NCBI GenBank assembly: GCA_040954595.2
Contig: CM082584.2
Span: 11,222,001 to 11,286,000 of the forward strand
Origin: Balanoglossus misakiensis
Taxonomy: Eukaryota > Hemichordata
Length of the DNA stretch: 64,000 nt
Direction: 5' to 3'
Part shown: in pieces, positions 1-12,579 of the stretch
How positions within the stretch are numbered: the first letter of the stretch is position 1
How the letters are laid out: each line of letters starts with the position of its first letter
Program-made: the position numbers and the translations under genes
Notes under the pieces: model-generated
Seen by the model: the letters and a program-made list of their open reading frames with translations, nothing else
Databases searched by the model: none
Told to the model about the DNA's origin: nothing

Positions 1-254
1 TCCTAAGTCAGGAATATCGAATGAATTGCGCACGAGATATTTGTCTTTAAAAGTTGGTTGATTCGCGTCGATAATATTTCTTCCAGTGTGAGTGAGTGTG
101 GGCAATAAAATGCGGCAAAATTTGCCCGTCATTTTATATCATACACGTTTTAGTTTTTAAACTTTTAAAAGTGTTTAAAACTAGTCATTCAAGGTAACAA
201 CATTACAAGGTCCTTGCAACAACAAAATGCAATCGAAAACCTAACAAAACTCGC

Positions 255-2250
255 CTTGTATTTTCTTCCTTTGTTCACAGGGAATTTGACGAGATCGAAT
301 GCCGTGTGACTGACGATCTCAGGATTCAGAATACGGAAATGACTTTTGGGGATAGGTACACTCTTTGCTATTCTTGGTCGCCAATATCCTATCCAAGACT
401 GCAACAAAATGTAATGATATTACGTAGGCTTGAGTTTTCTCGTGGGGCAATTGGTTATCATTACACTTTTCACGTCTTCTTACCACCACTGCTTCCACCA
501 TAAGAATGAATTACATTTAATACTAGAAAATAAATTGATCATCGATTCTCACCACAGGTTTCCTGGTGGCAACTCGTTCCAGCCACTCCAAATCTTTCGA
601 CTTGAACGGCACCAATACAAAAATTTCCCCTGGATCGAACTCTCCAGGATCTTGCGGGGCGCCCTCTGGGTACGACATTCTAATCGTCGTTTTGGCACCG
701 ACATCGTTTTCAAAACACCTTGTCGGTCCACCATTGACTCTATAGATAAAAATGACGAGAGAGTTTTTCAACTTTTGTTGAGATTTGCCACTCAAATAAA
801 CGATGTGCATGCATTACTGGATTTTGAAAATACCAATCAACACCAACAATCTTACTTTCTTATTCACCTTATGACGACGTCATATGAATCGATTTCCACA
901 CCTTTGCCACTGTTGGCGAGGATTCCGCCGCTACCAACCACAACGCACTTCTTGCAGCCCGTTCTGAGAAGGGGGGAATTCATAGCTGTATGAATATACT
1001 TTCGTCATTCATTTAGGCCTCATCTCATGCAACGTACAAATCATTACGAACTTCCATGACAGTAAGTAGGCCTGAACAGCTGAAGCACACAGTTGGATGT
1101 CAGCCATATTGGATCACATCGCTGTGATGTTCACCTGACATAATTGCAGAGATCAGTTCAAACGTATAAGTCAAGGAATGCGTCTGTTATAGACACCACT
1201 GTGTGGCACGTAACGTCTGTACATCTGCGTTGCCAGGATGCGAAGTTGCATCGAATAAAGAACAGACCCACCTTAATAATTCTTTGGGATAGGTCGTCTC
1301 TGTGACGGTCCCTAACAAATCGTCAATTTCACTTTCTGTGGGAAAATAAACATATCGCATTTGTATTGTTAGCGTCTTTCAAAATATTTTCGGTGCGATT
1401 AAAATGAGCATGACTTGTGTGCCATGTGACAAATGACGAACCAACTGGCACTTGAGGTGCGATCTTCAATTTTGTGCTGATGTGGGTAACTGTCCTACCG
1501 TGTCCCCGGACGCCGAATGGCAAGCCGTACTCAGCCGCGCCCGCCCACGTCTTGTAGCCATTGGTTACGAACAGCGGCAGGGTACTTTTAAATCTGTCAG
1601 AATTCACACAAAGAAAGCATGGAATGAGACAGCGCAACAGACATGAGAACCCACTTCACTGTTCTGGAATGAGTTACAGTGAATGCCACGGAGCCACCTC
1701 TAATTTAGCTTCCAACCCCAGAAACTTATTCTTCAATATATATGATAACTCAACTCACGTTTCCCTGAATTGCTTCATTTTTATCAGTGATCTGAGCTGT
1801 TGGCACTGTTCCTGTGTATCCCGGCTGAAATAAAGATGGAAGATTTTAATACCTTGCATCATGCATATCAGCACAACATGCCGGGTAGTTATTTGAAATG
1901 GCATATTTCAGAATTATCGCAGTAATAGTGGTACTCACAAGTGAGATAAATTGGCAGCCAATGCCAACGATTTCTTGCTTAATTCTGTAAAAAGAAAAAC
2001 GTGTAAAAACTATGAAATGTGTCGACGCGTCACTTACAGAATTCGTCGGATGATTGATATGTCGTTCAGCATATATAAATATATATATATACTTACCCCT
2101 ATCATGGGTCTCTAGGTTACATGGGTACTGTACTGTGCGATAGGTGACCTCGAAGTATACTTTATATCCTACAACTAAAATTCCGTTGGCCAAGCTGAAA
2201 AGCAGCAGCATTTTTGCGAAAGTGACGTAACGTCTCAACCTGAACCTCAT
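255..2250 (-). CDS. ST3GAL5-like alpha-2,3-sialyltransferase (GT29), partial, 5' exons
   Basis: Golgi type II glycosyltransferase that transfers sialic acid from CMP-sialic acid to galactose. Seven exons splice in phase: 2097-2250, 1939-1984, 1759-1824, 1499-1593, 868-985, 553-739 and 255-398; the rest lies beyond the left edge. The ATG at 2250 gives a short basic cytoplasmic tail and one membrane segment (about residues 13-28), then a helical stem. Sialyl motif L starts near residue 134 ([10 protein letters not shown] ... DVVIR ... [19 protein letters not shown]). The [10 protein letters not shown]...TAFDL block resembles ST3GAL3 and especially ST3GAL5 (GM3 synthase). Sialyl motifs S and VS are not in the window. 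The last visible exon seems to end at a GC donor (AAG|GCGAGT). Family membership is secure; assignment to ST3GAL5 over ST3GAL3/4/6 is inference. Confidence 0.88.
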
Positions 2251-3645
2251 CTTACCAGCGGTTTAGTACAGCTCGTTCAGAAAGAAAACAGCGTACCTGA
2301 AACACAAACGGTTTATTTTCCCTTAGAAAACCTATACAGGAAAAGTGGGTCGGGGCGGAGGTAAATACTATACCCTGGAACTATATTGGTGTGTCTGGCT
2401 GGTCCGACTGGGCCCACTTTTCACGCCAGATTTACGAGTGAATAGTAACTTTAGAGAGAAAAGGGTTACGTTCAGATTTACGAGTGGGTCAGTCAATTCT
2501 AATTATACTAGTAGTTTGGTTTAGAAACGGATACACTTGTAGTCACCAACGCCACATGATTCAAATTATGTCGTTCAGCGACCTCGACCAGAACAGGTGA
2601 CCGAAACATAATATTCTAATTATAGATTGTTGAAAAGAGGAACTCGTCTCGCGGATATGCTAAATTAATATAATAACCGTCTGGTTCCAAGCCTCGGTGC
2701 TTGATAAAATTAATCATACCGAAAATGGTAATAGTCTCTGTCCTCTTGGTATGTCGCAGCACAGTCTCCCAACTTCAAGAAACGGACTGTGGTCGCATGT
2801 ACTAGCGCGTCTTAGGCGTTCCTTCCATATACAATGAACTGAACAAACTCAAGTACACTTAGTAACGTTTCCAAGCTTTTGCAATACAACGTGTAATCAA
2901 AATATCTGTTACTTACATATACGCCCCTGGCAGCCGACCAAAACACATAGCATGGAGCTATACCTCTTTGGTACCTCCATGCACATACTGAGTACGTACA
3001 ACACTGCTGAACGAGAGGTTGCCGAACACGTCGCAGTGAACGGTGTCTGTTGACTGGTGGTGGAACGGGAATCCCAGTGCCGCAAGATGTTCCCACGTCA
3101 ACTGTGACTGGTAGAGTCACCCTGGGTGTTGATAATTGACCATGTAGAAGCTAAATGGACGTGTTGTTGTGGCTTTTCCAAATTGGATCAAGTGAACTTT
3201 GCCAATGCGCTGTTTACTATTCACTTCGTCAGCCACGTCGGGCGACCCGTGTCTGTCGAATATTAACTAAACCATGACACCAGTTGAACTTTGGTCATCG
3301 CCGGCCTCTTTACGATTCGCATAGTCTAAATATGCAAGTTATCGTTACATATTCAACAGTTAAAATGGCACTCGCCAGCCAAAATCTAAATTAAACTTTT
3401 TTTACCGACCACTAAAATTCCGCAATAATCATTATTATGTCAGAATTCCACATTTCGACAGACACAAAATACAATTTATTAAAAGTTGTTGTAATAAAAA
3501 CCAAAACCAAGAAAGGTCAGAGTTCAAATATTTAATTGAAAGTGTAAGTGGCGAATTCGGGGAACAACTTCTGTTATTTTTATTTCCACTTTCCTAGGCT
3601 AATTTATTTTTTTTCAATTGCGTGACAACACACTGAAGTAAGCAA
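2251..3645. other. Non-coding stretch upstream of the sialyltransferase
   Basis: The minus-strand sequence just upstream of the sialyltransferase ATG looks like a 5' UTR exon, with a possible acceptor near 2298 (TGTTTCAG). Beyond that I see no exon with splice sites and a recognisable product. The longest open frame (2812-3120, minus) has no family resemblance. Confidence 0.4.
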
Positions 3646-3727
3646 GACGAGGTGGCCGAGTGGTTAAGGCGATGGACTGCTAATCCATTGTGCTCTGCAC
3701 GCGTGGGTTCGAATCCCATCCTCGTCG
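3646..3727 (+). tRNA. tRNA-Ser(GCT)
   Basis: The 82-base sequence folds as a class II serine tRNA. The acceptor stem is GACGAGG/CCTCGTC with G as discriminator. The B box is GGTTCGAATCC, and there is a long variable arm (TGTGCTCTGCACG region). The anticodon GCT at 3679-3681 sits in a CTGCTAA loop closed by ATGGA/TCCAT, so it reads AGC/AGT serine codons. There is no intron. A T-run at about 3732-3738 is a Pol III terminator. The bases after the discriminator happen to be CCA, although eukaryotic tRNA genes normally do not encode it. Confidence 0.97.
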
Positions 3728-4210
3728 CCATATTTTTTAGCACGCAGTCTCAATTTCAACGCAAATTTCAAGGTCACTTTCAGCTATACAGTTGGACCTG
3801 TCTTCACACTCTTAACTTTTTCTCTCCGAAGTAAAAGTAAACAGCATGCTTAGTCATCCAGTGCATGCATGCAAGACAATACCACATCAGGTTACATGGG
3901 ATCGCGCATTTTTGCATTGATCCAGGGGTTTGCCGAATTTTTAAAATTAAAAATAATGAGTTGGCAAGAGTTTTATCACATTTTGCCAAACTGTCAAACC
4001 ATGTGATTGTCTCGAAATATCACATCAGTATGGTGACATAGTTATTAATAGCGCAGTCATGCTTAGTTACGTAAAAATGTGTGAATTCGATGAGTGATAC
4101 ATGGCGCCCTCTATAGTCTCTGCATACACCTGTTGTACATAAAAAATGTTCATTCCACAAAATGATCATATTGGAAGTTTTGCTTTCTTTAATTTGTTCT
4201 TAGTTGATGG

Positions 4211-6880
4211 TCACCGCAGAACGTTCAAATTTGTCCCCTCTGCTTTCATGTAATCCCCATACAGCCACGCCTTGCCTTTCTTCTTGTTGTTGTACGTCCA
4301 TTGCACTTCAGATACTGGCGAAACTCGGACTCTCTAAAAAAGCGGATAAACGTATTTGTAATAAACAACAACAATAATACATGTATTACGCGTTGCTCTC
4401 GTCGCCAACGTTACTGAACCAGCCTTACGTCACTGAAATCTAAAAGCAACGGCCAGGTGGCGTTCCCTTGCATATGGTTATACTGAAAGCGTCACACGTT
4501 TTTACCTGTTGTAGCACTCTTTCGTACGGGTAGTCCATAAGATGGCTCTCTGCGTATTGTCTTGATGATGTCTTGATGTACTCGTCACCGAGAGACTGTG
4601 CAAGCGTTGCCTGTGTCGTGTGAAATAGAGAGGTGATATTCGTGACGTAGGCCTAAAGGGTTGTAATTTGTTTCCAATAAAAACGAAAGGTTCGACCTAC
4701 GTACCGTCGCGTTCGGCGTTCCAGTAAGATGCGAAGTGCGTTTTGAAGGATTGTTTGCCAGGAAATCGGCAGTGCGGGTAAAACTGAAAGAACAAAACAG
4801 ACGTGACTCTTGTTGTGCGTTCAGTGAGAGAAGAGAGCGAGTGGAGAAGGCAACTTCTTCGGCGCAGAGAAAGCTTTCAGCAAATATTCTCGCTTCACTT
4901 TCTTTCCACTTACTAGTAAACCGTCATTTCGATGTGCCATCGAAGTTTCTTGTAACCGTCACAAGACCAACAATTCCTAGACCCTTTTAGCTTCCTGAAA
5001 ATAAAACAAAATATGGGTCTTTGATTATACGTCGTTGTTGCCATACGCTGGGAATGGAACATAGCTTTATTTATTGTCTTTCAAGCAATCAAGTGATAAT
5101 ACATGTAAACTGAATTTTTCTCACTTTTTCCTGCCCGTGCCGTTGCATTCCGGACACCTGCCGCCGTCGTTCCATCCTCGTCCACTGCATGCTACACACG
5201 TGACCTTAAAATTAAATGAATAAATAGACAGAGGTAATACAGTCGCTTGCAAAAATATAAAACCACCGAAATAAATGATATCCAACCATTAGTACAGCCA
5301 AACTTACCACTGTTATGGTCTCGTAGCCTAAAACTTCGTGTCCGGTTCCATTACACGCACTGCAGTTCTTGACCAGAGCCGAGTGAGGCACGTAAACAGT
5401 CTTCCGATGGTCCAGAAATTCTTGATCAGCTCGAACCGGTACCTCCCATGGTGGTGGTGCGTTTCCGTTACTATCGTCGTCCACGGACCCACCTCAAAAA
5501 ATAAAACATTAGAATCATCAGGCTTACTAGATACATATAAGGTGTGAAACTGGAAGTTGTGTTCTGGTATTCAACAACAATAAACGCGAATGTTCAAAAA
5601 ATGAAAGTGTTTATAACTCTCACCTCTGTAAGGCGATATTCTCCATCTGGCGATTCTAACTTCACAGAATAGATAAAGCTGGTACTGCAGAAAGACATAC
5701 GCAAGATAAGGTTCTAACGGAACGGGTGAACAAAAGTCTCTGCTATTTTAAACTTATTACTTTCCGGTAAGACCAATTCAATTATACTCACGTGTATTTT
5801 ATCGTATGATGTTGAGACGTGGTCGACTCGTAGATTCTTTATCAGAGTCTCGGGATAACTATCGTCGAAGGCGAGCAGGATCAACCATTCCTTGGCCTGT
5901 TCCTTTGTTAGATTATCACTGAGTGAAGAAAATATAGGAGTTAACATATTCAGTATTCTCTGCTTACAATCTTGGAGTGAACTTCAGAAGAAATCGATAT
6001 CGATCAGAATTTTACTTGCGCTTTGAATATTCATTTGCACAGGTGTAAATTACCATGATAACATCGTTTGCACTTACTGTAGAACTTCAGTGTGGTAAAT
6101 TTCTTCTGGAACAGGTGCGAGTCTTGGGCCAATCGGAGCTCTCATTACTGCGCATTCTTCCCCTGAGTAAAGACAGTAAAAAGCAACGTATAAGAAAAGT
6201 AAAATAAAATTTGGGGGCGGGAGGCAAGTTCAGCCTTGCCAACATAGCGTTGGCCATTTTCAGTATTTCTACTTTGTACTTTGTTCAGTGGACTCGAAAG
6301 CAACACAGTCAGGCAGGCTGGCAGTTGGTATATCAAAATGGGTACCACTGGGCCTCCATGCAGCATACCACGAAATAAAACGGTGGGGCTGACTCCACTT
6401 ACTTCACCTTATATCAAATGTACACCTTTTACCAGTAGGAAGTTTTTCGCACTTCCCTATACTTTTGTTCTATTTTTATCGATAAATTCGTGATATTATT
6501 GGCCTGGCCGGTGTCAATATTGATCGGCTGTTTCGTCACCTGCAGAGAGCGCCATTTCGCAGAGTTCACCAGTTATCTCGACAGAGGTCGATTGAGTGGC
6601 ATACCAAACATGCCGATTAGAGGTTGGCAAGCGATATTGGCTTCTGTTGTTTATTCTAGATTATTCAGTAAAATATTACGTGTTAAAATCAGTTTGCGCG
6701 TAACAGGATATCGTTCGAAATGATAGTATACGCCTCGAAGATCAACGTCTTAGGTTTGGGGTTTTCTTAACCTGTGACCAAGGCGAATACTACCTTAACA
6801 GTGCCATCAGACATGTACTTACTCATGAGATTAGTATAACCAATCGGCGGGTCAGGATATTGGAGTACTTCCAGCGCCAT
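4211..6880 (-). CDS. SSUH2: SSUH2 homolog (Ssu-2 family, zinc-finger-like cysteine repeats)
   Basis: Ten exons join in phase to 327 residues: 6823-6880, 6078-6162, 5792-5918, 5624-5684, 5308-5492, 5125-5204, 4914-4994, 4705-4783, 4506-4610 and 4211-4333. Family signatures appear in order: SPYRGG then APPPWEVPV (exons 4-5), a DnaJ-like cysteine block (CSACNGTG, CVACSGRG, CPECNGTG), a further pair (NCWSCDG) leading into KKLRWHIEMTV, then RVLQQ RVRVSPVSEV near the C-terminus. Human SSUH2 has the same order, including the segment after the last cysteine pair and the VLQQ hinge. The exon at 5125-5204 reads into TGA if its AAAAA|GTGAGA donor is missed. The family is linked to odontogenesis in mammals and ssu-2 genetics in nematodes; its molecular role is not established. 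Confidence 0.85.
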
Positions 6881-8635
6881 TTTCCTTATTTTTTCCCAGA
6901 TCTCCGTCAAGACAAGATAGTGTAGATGCTCTTGATATTTAAATCAATTGCCAGACTATAGAGAGAGAGAAAAATGGTAGCCTTGTGAGGGAAAATGTGC
7001 GAAACACTGAGTTAAACACACGAGTTAAATATTGATTACTACCTAGGTGCAGTTCCCGACTACACAAGTGTTAAATTCAAGGTAAATAGCTTAGTGTCGC
7101 ATTTGCAGTTTCATTTCGGTTAGTGTCCATCGGACACTGGAAAACAGAGACGACTAGACTTACCTGTGAAACAAGACGATGAAGAGTACAAGCATGGGTT
7201 ACATACACCAAAAGTAAACCATTTACTTTACATCAACATTATTTGAATGGCAGAGGTGGTGACACCAAGCAATTAATGACATATTTGCGTCGCCCAGATG
7301 CGGTGATAATGATAGGAGAGGGCCATCACAGTAGGTCGAGCTTTTGGTGTCATCCTGGGACAGGACCCCCGGGAATGACGTATCCCTTGAGCAGAGGTCA
7401 AAGGTTACAACTACTTTATCGTTGGCGTGGGTTGCTATTGGAGTATGTTTGTGAAGCTGTGTGGATGAGAGTTCATTTACATAGCTTCCCATTTGAGAGA
7501 GATTTTTGACCAGCTTTAAAAATTATGGTCTACCTTCACCCGATTTTCAAAATTAACGCTGAGTTTTACTTCAAAACACTTTTATTTCTTTTTCTCCAAA
7601 CCTAGTTTGCAAAGGCAGTATCTGACTGCTGTGTGTAAAAATTACTTCGAATATTCTTGTATGTACAAAACTGAGCCGCCAGTGCATAACCATGCATATA
7701 TACATACACTGTTTTCCATACACTCTATGACACACCGTTTTGGACGGATTACCAAACTACAACCCAGACTAACCAACTAACTGCCCACAAAATGTCACCT
7801 GTTGCTAAGTGATCAGTTTGGGTTGTAGGTTTTTTGACACATGAAGTAATATACTACATTACAAAATCATAGTAAAAATTATTTAAAAACTATCAAAATA
7901 ATCTATTAAAATTAATTTGAGAACTCATTTGTGCTGATATTTCATATACATGTACAATTTGTAAGCTCACGCATACAAAGTTCAATCACAAGGTTTTAGC
8001 AGATTGGAAATTTACCATAATATCCCCAGTCCTACCATTAATTAAAAAGACACACTGGATTTCATCATAACACATTTCTCGTGATTTATGGACAAAAAAT
8101 CCACATTTGAGGAAACAAAACACAAACTTGATTGCTCTTTGAAGTCAGATGTTTAACAAAACCACACACACAAATATCAGCTGTCCACATCATGTGTGAC
8201 ATTGTAGCCATCCATATTGCAAATTAAAAAAACACTCATATATATAGGCACATGCCAAAGATGAAAACAGTGTTGCAATGACTCTTGTAAAAACGAACCT
8301 TAACACAGAGATGCATGACATGGTTGCCCTTTCTTGGTTCATGGGTTCAGCCTTAGAAATATAAATATTGTGTGTAAATCACCAACAACTGTTGGATACC
8401 CTTTCGCTCCACACAGGGCCTCCACACCTCAACTGAGACCAGAAGGGTTGATGCTCAACACTTCGCACAGTGGGCATACAGTGACCTGCAGATGGCAGAT
8501 CCGGAAAGAGTAAGGCCAAGTATCACGTGATAATGACACTTCAATAGGCCGTAACACCACCCACATAGAAGGCCTATGACACATCCTCACGCGCAATAAG
8601 ACAGCCCACTTGTACCAAACAACAGACAATCAATG
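6881..8635. other. Intergenic region and probable CCDC24 3' UTR
   Basis: No exon-like coding segment is visible. A minus-strand AATAAA (plus-strand TTTATT at 7581-7586) is the best candidate polyadenylation signal for the CCDC24 transcript, which would give a 3' UTR of about 1 kb. The part near 6880 should hold the SSUH2 promoter; I see no clear TATA box. Confidence 0.4.
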
Positions 8636-11164
8636 CTACGAGGAATCCTGTCTGTGATCAAGGACCAACTTCCTGAATCTCTGTGCTGAGCTGGGTCTCT
8701 TAGTGCTGGCAGATGAGGGCGGAGACGGCCTTAACGGTGGTGATGGTGACGCACCTGGCTGTCCTGGACGGAGTATGGCTCTCTCCTGTTGAGAAGATGT
8801 TTTACAATTTCAACAATCAATGAGGCACAATTTGAATTTAATCATTCCATAATCTAGCTCATAGATGGCATTATTTCTACAGAGGTAACTTAGCTCTTTT
8901 TATGCCAAAGTACAAAAATAAAACATGTATGGCTGTTCGCATGAATTCCATTTATCATTCCACCAGGCTAGTCCTAGATGATTTTTACTCACAGTGGCTT
9001 TCATAGCTCTGTGCCTAGGAGCTGGCACTGGTGGTGTCTGTTTGCCGGGGAAAGACAATGTAACATTTGTCGCTGATAATGTTGGACTTGGTGCCTGTGG
9101 TACAATGCCATGGTTCGCTTTCACTGGAGTGGCTTTGGGGCCGTTGGTTTGTGCCAACATGGTTTGCGGCCGCATCTTTGGACTGCTTGGTTTCAGAGGT
9201 GCTGGAAGTTTTCTGGGAGATAGAAAAAAAAAAGGTCATCTTGGTTATACAGATTCCCAAAACTTATACAGATTATAGCCATACACTGCGACCCAACCTG
9301 ACACCACAAACTCACCTCGTTGGCGGTAACGACTTTTTACCAGGCGGAGTGGTTGGCAATGAACTCTCAGCAGCTTTCTGTAACTTGGACCTCTCTTCTT
9401 TTAAATCTGCAAATCAAAAATTATTTTAGAGGAATTGTAGCATTAACATGAAAATGTATGATTGGCTGTTTAACAGGCGGGTACACCTCATGTTGGCCAA
9501 TCAGAGATCTTCCCCTACCTAGAAGTGACGGTTCTCTGTGTACTGCCATGACTGACTTGGCCCTGAAATCCGATTCTTCTTCCAGGCAGTCTTGAAGAAA
9601 TGTGATATCTCGTAGTAGTATCTCAATCTCATCTTGTAAACTTTGCCTACAAAGAATTAAACGAAAAGTTTTAATACCATTTTCAGTTGAAAGATTTGAA
9701 AATGATGTACATGTATTCACACTGTGTCTGAGCCTATATGCGATATTACAGCATCAAAGATGTCCTCCTTACCTAAGTTGGTGAACTACCTCATCGATTT
9801 TTAAGATATTCAGTTGATCTTTGACCGATTCCACTTGATCACTGATGGTGGATGACAGAGACAACCTGGAAAAGGTGCATAACACAACATTTTAGATTCT
9901 GTCGGATAAAAAGACAATGGAGAAGATTCACACTCAAAATCAATGCTTACACATCTCCGTCACTAGAGGGCGTCATCAGCGGCGTTTCTCTGCCATCTCT
10001 AGAACTTGCCGCTGTTGAGGGTCTTTTCAAAGTACTTGCAGCAGGGGTCCCTGAAAAGCCAGACAAATATCTGAGTGACTTGTGAACTTATCAATGCATG
10101 TGCATGTTTCTCTGACAATACACACACAGAATGTGCACGTAACCTTTTCACCATCCAAGAAATATGTGATCATGAAACTTGACGGATACATGTAATTGCC
10201 ATGTAAAGACATTCAGATCAGACAATAAACAAGAAACTATTCCAGAAATCTCTGTGGTTTTGTTTGTAAGTGGCCAGGCAAATATCAAACGGACAAAGCA
10301 CTCAAGTTTATTGTGGGTTGTGTTATTGATGTTGGTGTCATCTATCAGACACTGGAGTGTTTTTATTAAGGTCACCCACCTTTCTTAACCTTTTCTTGCA
10401 TTACATAAGTCAAGACCTCGCTGTTATTCTCTGTAAATATTGACTCAGAAGGTCTGAAAGAAAACAAAAAGAAGTCAACCCTTCCACAGCTACGAAAGAT
10501 TTAGATGAAGACTTTCAGACCACAAATGGTAAATGGCTGATGCTTTCCTTAACATCAGATACTTGTTAAACCTTTACATAACCACTTTATCTAAAGTTCA
10601 CTGATAAACACAACACAATTCTCATGACCCTCAGTAAAGAAAGAATAAAATTCATAACGTTAATACACTACCTTCCTTCTTCTTTGGCTTTCTCCTTCAA
10701 GCTACCCACTAAAATTTTGATATGATTCACTAGACTCTGTCTGATTTGCGGAGGTTCTGGTAACATTCTCCTTGTCGGTATCAGACCATTGGTTTCTTCC
10801 CTGTAGTCCCTCCATATCTCTAATAATAATTCAACCTTTATAAAAGAAAAAATATAAATACTACTTTGGTATGTTGTATCACACTCAGCCTTTCTGCCAA
10901 CTGCTAACAAACCTAATATCACAACTCTTTCATGATTCCAACGATCTTTATGCATCACTGGTATGTGACAATGGCTTAAATGGGGCACACTGATCATGTG
11001 TTGCTTACCTCCGTATGGAGTTCCAAACTCTGCTCTACCAAGGATTCTCCCAGGATCTCCCGGATTTCCTCGATCTCTTCCCGCGGCACATTCTCTTCCA
11101 CGTGTCTCCACAGTGAAGTAGGAGGCTCAAAGGCCTGTAAATCATATGGTGGTGGTTCTGTCAT
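8636..11164 (-). CDS. CCDC24: Coiled-coil domain-containing protein 24 homolog
   Basis: Nine in-phase exons give 391 residues: 11009-11164, 10672-10835, 10380-10453, 9951-10050, 9773-9865, 9519-9646, 9316-9406, 8993-9212 and 8636-8785. The N-terminus (SLWRHVEENVPREE, then ILGESLVEQSLELHTEVELL) parallels human CCDC24. So do KEKAKEEGR, VKDQLNILKIDEVVHQLR, EIEILLRDITFLQDCLEEE and DLKEERSKLQKA. The middle is a helical coiled coil; the last two exons are proline/serine-rich and poorly conserved. Function in any animal is not established. The homology call rests on several aligned segments in the correct order. Confidence 0.85.
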
Positions 11165-12203
11165 AACCACCGGACTGACTATCTAACAGCAGTCAAGACA
11201 GATTCACCCACATAGCACAGAATTCATATTTGCTGTATGGGATTCACATTCTTATGATGCTGTCATTTACAAGATATCATATAAATCCACAAGTGCTGGA
11301 TGCTCAAGACTATGCCCTGATCTTCTGAGTTACTTGATTTGGCAAATCACCTGACAAGGAAAAAAGGAAACGCTGGGGTTAAAGTGCAAGTTATTCACTT
11401 GCTACAGAAGGTGGCAGTGAATGATCTGTTATGCATTATCTGTAATGTTCACTCAGTTATGCTGGATACAGTACAGGTAGCTAGTCCCATACATGTAATC
11501 GTATATACATGCTACTAAATACGTGTACATGTAATAAGACAGGTGAACCATTGGTAGTTGCATGGTACTGTTCCTTGTATAGTGGCATATTGCAGCTCTA
11601 TCTGCCAACTGACAGCAACAGACGTGGGCAAGTTGTCAAAATATACACATTTGGCGTCCTTGGTCACTCGTATTACCATGTCAACATAAACATTCAACTA
11701 TCTCTCCACTTCGTAGTCAGGTCAACTCTAGTCTTAAGTTTTAGGTTAACATGGGAAATTTCACGAATATATTAGACTGTACCTTATGTATCCAAAGCCG
11801 TCATCGTCAGTTCACATCGTCCCTACAGTATGTACTGAGAATTGTGGGCCTGGGCTGTCGAGCGGAATCCAACTCCTTGTCGTGCACTAAAATTTACAAA
11901 ATGGCTGCACTTGTGTACTACGTCATCAAAATGGGGTAGGTGCCCACGGCGATATTCATTTGCACAGATTGCATATTACGGCAATATTTGTTGGCCCTCG
12001 GGTGACTACTTCAAGATTCAGTCACTTAATTCCTCTGTAAAATTACTAAAGTAAACATTTCTGCCAGAAATGAATGGTTTCTACGTGTTCGAAAACGACC
12101 ATTGAAAAGCGCCACCACCAGATACGTCGAATGAACTTCTGTTTTTATTATCCCCCCCCCCCGTTATCGACAACACACACATTGCTAAAGTCTTCGAATA
12201 ACT

Positions 12204-12209
12204 TTTATT
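12204..12209 (-). terminator. Polyadenylation signal for MTREX
   Basis: AATAAA on the minus strand, about 370 bases after the MTREX stop codon. It is the first such hexamer downstream and gives a short, ordinary 3' UTR. Confidence 0.6.
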
Positions 12210-12579
12210 TAAAACATGCGAACTATTCAAGCCAAAACATTTGACATAAAGGTATTATTCAGATAAGCATACTGAAACCTGTACAGCTTTTGTACTGGCT
12301 TCCTTCAGCGATTGCAGCAGAAATACTTTGATATCTGATAGTCCACTCTTGCAGTATTCATCTCAAATTCTTTGACACCTAGATGTGGCAAAGTCTGCAG
12401 ATGTTATCAGTGACACTACAGTCATGTGACAAGATGTCCCCCACAAGTTTTTTAATAGAAGATACTAGTGTTCACTATGCAGAATCTCTGTAGTCTTTGG
12501 TACCACCACCTCCTCCAAGATGGCTGTCACCTCTGCTCTGGTGGTTGTCTCTCCCTGGTCCTGCTCTTCTTCAAAATCC

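Noticed and set aside
430-993. 187-codon plus-strand open frame
   Set aside because: It is antisense to two exons of the sialyltransferase, which carry sialyl motif L on the minus strand.
2812-3120. 102-codon minus-strand open frame
   Set aside because: No start context, splice signals or family resemblance. It is expected by chance in a region this size.
3728-3730. CCA directly after the tRNA-Ser acceptor stem
   Set aside because: Eukaryotic tRNA genes do not normally encode CCA. A single occurrence is likely chance and does not suggest a bacterial origin.
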